A model generated the notes under the pieces. That model ran no database searches and was not told the origin of the DNA. It saw only the letters and a list, made by a program, of their open reading frames with translations. 64,000 nt of DNA from Strigops habroptila (lineage: Eukaryota; Chordata; Aves; Psittaciformes; Psittacidae): positions 44,360,576 through 44,424,575 of the forward strand of contig NC_044282.2 of NCBI RefSeq assembly GCF_004027225.2. The letters run 5' to 3'. The number at the start of each line of letters is the position of its first letter. Position 1 is the first letter of the stretch. The position numbers and the translations under genes were made by a program. Shown here piece by piece: positions 59,164-64,000 of the stretch.

Positions 59164-61941
59164 ATGTGTTGGGGGAGGGGAGCACTGATCCATCCCAACA
59201 CTCCTGGTCAGTTGCCAGCACCTGTAATAAGTGCTTGGAGCGATGTAGAGATGTTCCAGATGCCCCAGCCATTGAGTCGGCTGCATTTGGAGCTCAGCTA
59301 AGGCGCCTCTATACAAACACCCGTAGTATGGGGAACAAGCAAGAGGAATTAGAGATGTGTGCAAGGCTATGGGAATATGATGTCATTGGTATCACAGAAA
59401 CATGGTGGGATGGCTCCTATGACTGGAATGTCGGAATGGAAGGTTACAGGCTGTTTAGAAAAGACAGCCAGGCAGATGGGGAGGGGGCATTGCTATCTAT
59501 GTCAGTGATAGGCTAGAGAGTATGGAACTCTGTCTGGGGACGGGTGATGAGGTAACAGAGTGTTTGTGGGTCAGGATCAAAGGGAAAACAGCAACGGGGG
59601 ACATTACGGTGGGGATCTGTTACAGGCCGCCTGATCAAGAGGACTCGGTGGATGAAGCGCTCTACAGACAGATAGGAGCAGCCTCACGCTCACAGGCCCT
59701 TGTCCTCATGGGGGACTTCAACCATCCTGACATCTGTTGGAGGGACGGTACGGCCCGGCACAAGCAATCCAGGAGGTTCCTCGATTGTGTGGAAGACAAC
59801 TTCCTCTTTCAAGCAATAGAGGAGCCGACAACGAGAGGTGCCATGCTTGACCTCATGCTCACCAACAGGGAGGGACTGGTTGGAAATGTGACGCTCCAGG
59901 GCAGCCTTGGCTCTAGTGATCACAAGATGGTTGAGTCTGAGATCCTCAGGACAGTGAGAAGAGCATGCAGCAAGCTCACTGCCCTGGACTTCAAGAAAGC
60001 AGATTTTGGCCTCTTCAGGAACCTCCTTAGTAAGGTTTCATGGGATACAGTCCTAGAGGGCAGGGGGGCCCAAGACTGCTGGTTGATATTCAAGGATCAC
60101 CTGCTACGTGCTCAAGAGTGTTGCATCCTGACTAGGAGAAAGTGCAGCAGGAGGGCCAGGAGACCTCCATGGATGGACAAGGAGCTGCTGAGAAAACTTG
60201 GAAGGAGAAAAGCAGCTTATAGAAGTTGTAAGCGAGGACAGGCGGCCTGGGAAGAATATAGGAACATTGCCCGGGAAGCTAGGGACCAGGTTAGGAAAGC
60301 TAAGGCCCAGCTAGAATTAAGTTTGGCAAGGGATGTAAAAGATAACAGGAAAGGATGCTATAGATACGTAGCAAATAAAAGACAGAAGAGGGACAATGTG
60401 GGCCTTCTCCGGAAGCTATCAGGAGAACTGGCTACCATGGATTTGGAGAAGGCTGAGGTTTTTAATGACTTCTTTGCCTCAGTCTTCACCAGCAAATGCT
60501 CTGACCACACCACGAAAGTCTTGGAAAGCAAATGCAGGGACTGTGAAAATGAAGACCGTAGGCCCACTGTAGGAGAGGATCAGGTTCGAGACCATCTTAA
60601 GAACCTGAACGTGCACAAGTCCATGGGACCTGATGAAATCCATCCACGGGTCCTGAAGGAGCTGGCGAATGAAGTTGCTAAACCACTGTCCATCATATTT
60701 GAAAAATCCTGGCAGTCAGGTGAAATTCCCGATGACTGTAAGAAGGGTAATATAACCCCCATTTTCAAGAAGGGGAAGGTGGAAGACCCAGGGAACTACA
60801 GACCAGTCAGCCTCACCTCTGTGCCTGGCAAAATCTTGGAACAGTTTCTCCTGGAAAACATGCTAAGGCACATGAAAAAACAACGAGGTGGTTGGTGACA
60901 GCCAACATGGCTTCACTAAGGGGAAATCCTGCCTGACCAGTTTGGTGGCCTTCTATGATGGAGCCACGGAACTGATGGACAGGGGCAGAACAGTTGACAT
61001 CATCTACCTGGACTTGTGCAAAGCGTTCGACACTGTCCCGCACGACATCCTTGTCTCTAAATTGGAGAGACATCAATTTGATAGATGGACCACTCAGTGG
61101 ATAAAAAAACTGGCTCGATGGCCGCACGCAAAAAGTTGTGGTAAATGGCTCGGTGTCCAGTTGGAAACCTGTAACGAGTGGTGTCGTCCCTCAGGGATCG
61201 GTGTTGGGACCGGTCCTGTTCAACATCTTTGTCGGTGACATGGACAGCGGGATTGAGTGCGCCCTCAGCAAGTTTGCCGATGACACCAAGCTGTGTGGTT
61301 CGGTTGATACGCTGGAGGGAAGGGATGCCATCCAGAGGGACCTTGACACACTTGTGAGGTGGGCTGATGGCAACCTTATGAAGTTTAACCAAGCCAAGTG
61401 TAAGGTCCTACACCTGGGTAGGGGCAATCCCAGGCACTGCTACAGGTTGAGTGGAGAAGAGACTCAGAGCAGCCCTGCAGAGAAGGACTTGGGGGTGTTG
61501 GTTGATGAGAAGCTTAACATGAGCCGGCAGTGTGCGCTTGCAGCCCAGAAAGCCAACCGCATCCTGGGCTGCATCAAAAGAAGCGTGACCAGCAGGTCGA
61601 AGGAGGTGATCCTGCCCCTCTACTCTGCTCTTGTGAGACCTCACTTGGAGTACTGCATACAGTTCTGGTGTCCTCAACATAAAAAGGACATGGAGCTGTT
61701 GGAGCGAGTCCAGAGGAGGGCCACGAGGATGATAAGAGGGCTGGAGCACCTCCCGTATGAAGACAGGCTGAGAGAGTTGGGGCTGTTCAGCCTGGAGAAG
61801 AGAAGGCTGCGTGGAGACCTCATAGCAGCCTTCCAGTACCTGAAGGGGGTCTATAAGGATGCTGGGGAAGGACTCTTCCTTAGGGACTGTAGTGGTAGGA
61901 CAAGGGGTAATGGGTTCAAACTTAGGAGAAGTTTAGATTAG
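59164..61941 (+). pseudogene. CR1 ORF2: APE endonuclease plus reverse transcriptase (three frameshifts)
   Basis: ORF2p nicks the target and copies the RNA. The endonuclease shows TNTRS (near 59,315), GITETWW with the catalytic Glu at 59,397, MGDFNHP (Asp 59,714, Asn 59,720) and SSDH (Asp 59,918, His 59,921). The reverse transcriptase shows motif A (Asp 61,011, KAFDTVP), motif B PQGS (61,189-61,200) and motif C FADD (61,273-61,284), then a conserved C-terminal region ending at 61,941. Breaks: a missing G near 59,466, an extra A in the run 60,875-60,880, and an extra A in the run 61,103-61,109. Comparison with the 16.6- and 18.3-kb fragments supports the first two. No ATG precedes the endonuclease in frame (the first is at 59,328, inside the domain), so the start is lost or non-standard. 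ORF2 follows ORF1 within a few bases. Confidence 0.93.
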
Positions 61942-62149
61942 ATATAAGGAAAATGTTCTTTGCAGTGAGGGTGGTGAAGCACTGGAATGGGTTGCCCAGG
62001 GAGGTTGTGGATGCTCCATCCCTGGCGGTGTTCAAGGCCAGGTTGGACAGAGCCTTGGACTACGTGGTTTAGGGCAAGGTGTCCCTGCCCATGGCAGGGG
62101 GGTTGGAACTAGATGATCTTAAGGTCTTTTCCAACCCTTACGATTATAT

Positions 62150-62168
62150 GATTCTATGATTCTATGAT
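62150..62168 (+). repeat. CR1 3'-terminal octamers (ATTCTATG)n
   Basis: Two head-to-tail ATTCTATG units close the element. These microsatellite-like 3' repeats are the hallmark of avian CR1 and are thought to be where reverse transcription starts. The neighbouring 'cgattatatg' just before is a degenerate third unit. Confidence 0.95.
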
Positions 62169-64000
62169 AAACATAAAATTGCAGAGAGGTAATACTGTTG
62201 CAGCGTGAAACATTAGCAGCTGAAGGAATTCAATAGGGAAAAGACACCAAATGCAAAGGTATAAAATCCTAATGGGATAAATGAATCTGGAAGATGGCAA
62301 CTGTACAACTCTGTTCCAAGCAGCACAGAGGATAACCCTTCCCCAGTCTACTGACTGACCAGCAAAATTCACTTAACAGAATGGGAATACACTAGTGCTA
62401 GGCCTAGTAGCCTGTTCATTTTTTGCCTTTATCCTGTTTGCGTATTTCAAAAGATACCTGAACTGACTAACACAGGAGGACACCCAAACCACTGCCTTTT
62501 CCCACATATCCTCCCCCTGCTTGCAGCTCTGATTATTATAAATATCTTGTTCATGACAAAGATATTTGTCTGCAATATACTTGCTCTCCTTCCTCCCTAG
62601 CTCTGCTTGCTAGGCTTTCCCATTCTCTACTGACCTCCACCAGCCATCACAACACTGTAATCTGTTCACCTTCCTGTTTTACAGGGCCCTTTACATTTGG
62701 TATTCTTTCTAGGACAATCCATCCAAAATGTCATTCTTGTTCAGCTATATAGGAAAGTTACAGCAGACAAATGATAAACTTATAGGGAGAAATCTTTTTT
62801 TAAAAGTTTCACATAAGACTCTTCAGGGATGCCCCCTTCACTGTAAGGGCAGAACTGATACTGATCACAGCCCCAGAAAAATTCACGACCCAAAAGTGAA
62901 ACATACATAAAACTCGTCTTATAAAAATAATTTGCTACAAGCAAGTGTAAAAAACCAACAACCTTCCAACTAAACAGTAAAGTGTTTTTAAAACACTAAT
63001 AGTAAAACTCTCATTATTCTTCCCAGCAGACATTATCCCATAATGCATAAACCAGAACTGAGTCAGTCTCTGTCATGGGCAATACCAGAAATGCTCAAGG
63101 TACTTACTCTCCAGTTCTGATGGGTCTTAAGTCAGCTCATAAGGCTGTCATACAGGCCTGGCAGCAAAATCAAGTTGCTCTTATTCCAGGTTCCACAATG
63201 TCTTTCCTGTGACAGGAATCCTTGAGATGAAGCTCCCAATCCAAAAGTGCACCCTCCTGTGGTTTTCGGAGAAAATAAATTGAGCACAGCTGACTGAAAT
63301 TATTCTGATTCAATTATTTCATGAACACTTCAACTAACCACATTTATCAGCCTCCTAAACTCATAAATCATAGCAACCTCTGTTGGGAAATTCAAAATTG
63401 ATGTGGCCCCACCTGAATCAGAGAAGGCAGTAGGCATCTGACAGCCTTGAGGAGCAGCCTTGTGTGAGTTGATTGGAATTTCTAGCAGTATTAATCTTAA
63501 TAACCTCAGGTAGCTTCCTCGCTGCAGCCTATGTCTTTTTGCACAAGCAGCGAGGGAGGGAGCACTGCAACAATTACTCCCTCATTCTCTCCAGCAGACT
63601 GTCTTCTGATGAATATGAACATGTCAGTCATGCTCAGCCTTCATCCATAACTCTTCTCAGCCCTCAGCAATGACCAGTCCAAAACCTGTAGAATTTAAAT
63701 TGCGATTTGAGCCTTGAGGTATAGGACACAGGAACAGAAACCAGAATACCTACCAATACAGCAGCATGAAGACTTAAAAACAAAAGCACCTTTTCCCTTT
63801 GTCTTATAAGAAGCGCCTGTGAACTGCAATAGAAAACTGTACAGCATTTATCCAAGTCATTCAAACAATAGGTTGAAGATATTCAAATAGTATTAACACT
63901 GAAAATGGATGATTGAAACACAGATCAGAAATATGCATTTATCTAAGAAACCAAATCCAAGTAACTGTCACTCACAACTGACAGGATGGTCAGAACAGTT
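62169..64000. other. non-coding stretch without recognised genes
   Basis: About 1.8 kb of ordinary AT-rich sequence after the large CR1. Open frames at 62,154-62,372 (minus), 62,728-62,910 (plus), 63,473-63,673 (plus) and 63,664-63,864 (minus) resemble no family I know. No repeat identified. Confidence 0.45.

Larger units (their letters stand above)
57798..62168 (+). mobile_element. CR1: nearly full-length CR1 LINE, 4,371 bp
   Basis: A non-LTR retrotransposon with all its parts in order: native 5' end (TGCCGAGGTGAG), CpG-rich 5' UTR, ORF1 (58,088-59,163), ORF2 (about 59,164-61,941), a 3' UTR of about 210 bp and two 3' octamers (ATTCTATG). Most CR1 copies are short 3' fragments, so a copy with an intact 5' end is uncommon. 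I count one frame break in ORF1 and three single-base indels in ORF2, and no premature stop in the open segments between them, which indicates a young insertion. No target-site duplication is visible, as is usual for CR1. It cannot move by itself as it stands, because both ORFs are broken. Confidence 0.98.

Overview
The window looks like nuclear DNA of a bird. It carries CR1 (chicken repeat 1) LINEs in several age classes, including the octamer-type 3' tail (ATTCTATG units) known from avian CR1, and two LTRs that I recognise as the widespread avian ERVL-type LTR. The remainder is AT-rich, with A-runs and A/C-rich simple repeats. There are no operons, no compact gene arrangement and no sign of a prokaryote. 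I could not identify any host protein-coding gene with confidence, so the window reads as intergenic or intronic sequence shaped by retrotransposons. Apart from one exon candidate, all recognisable coding capacity is CR1.

Layout: 465-990, a minus-strand ERVL-like LTR fragment. 6,265-6,415, a CR1 3' end. 11,825-12,668, a CR1 5' end joined to the 3' end of a different CR1 subfamily. 13,411-13,672, two pentamer repeats. 13,740-15,090, a GC-rich block containing an ancient LINE 3' UTR in reverse and ending in a poly(A) signal. 16,630-19,121, an inverted two-piece CR1 that fits a twin-priming product. 21,461-21,964 and 43,432-44,112, minus-strand CR1 3' ends. 26,342-26,912, a complete solo LTR with a perfect 5-bp target-site duplication. 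About 40,050-42,085, a much older CR1. 47,170-47,427 (minus), an open exon-like segment with good splice sites and two hydrophobic stretches. 52,388-52,677, a CR1 3' end beside a perfect hairpin. 57,798-62,168, a 4.37-kb nearly complete CR1 carrying 5' UTR, ORF1, ORF2 and 3' octamers.

In the large CR1 the parts work as one retrotransposon. The CpG-rich 5' UTR would be the promoter. ORF1 (CxxC zinc finger, coiled coil, basic stretch, GDSL-esterase-like domain) would make the RNA-binding protein. ORF2 (APE-type endonuclease and reverse transcriptase) would nick the target and copy the RNA from its 3' octamers. This copy is broken by one frame break in ORF1 and three single-base indels in ORF2, but its catalytic motifs are still readable. 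The most informative points are the shared ORF1 frame break in all three 5'-complete copies, the loss of esterase catalytic residues in both readable ORF1 copies, the twin-priming-like structure, and the orphan exon candidate.
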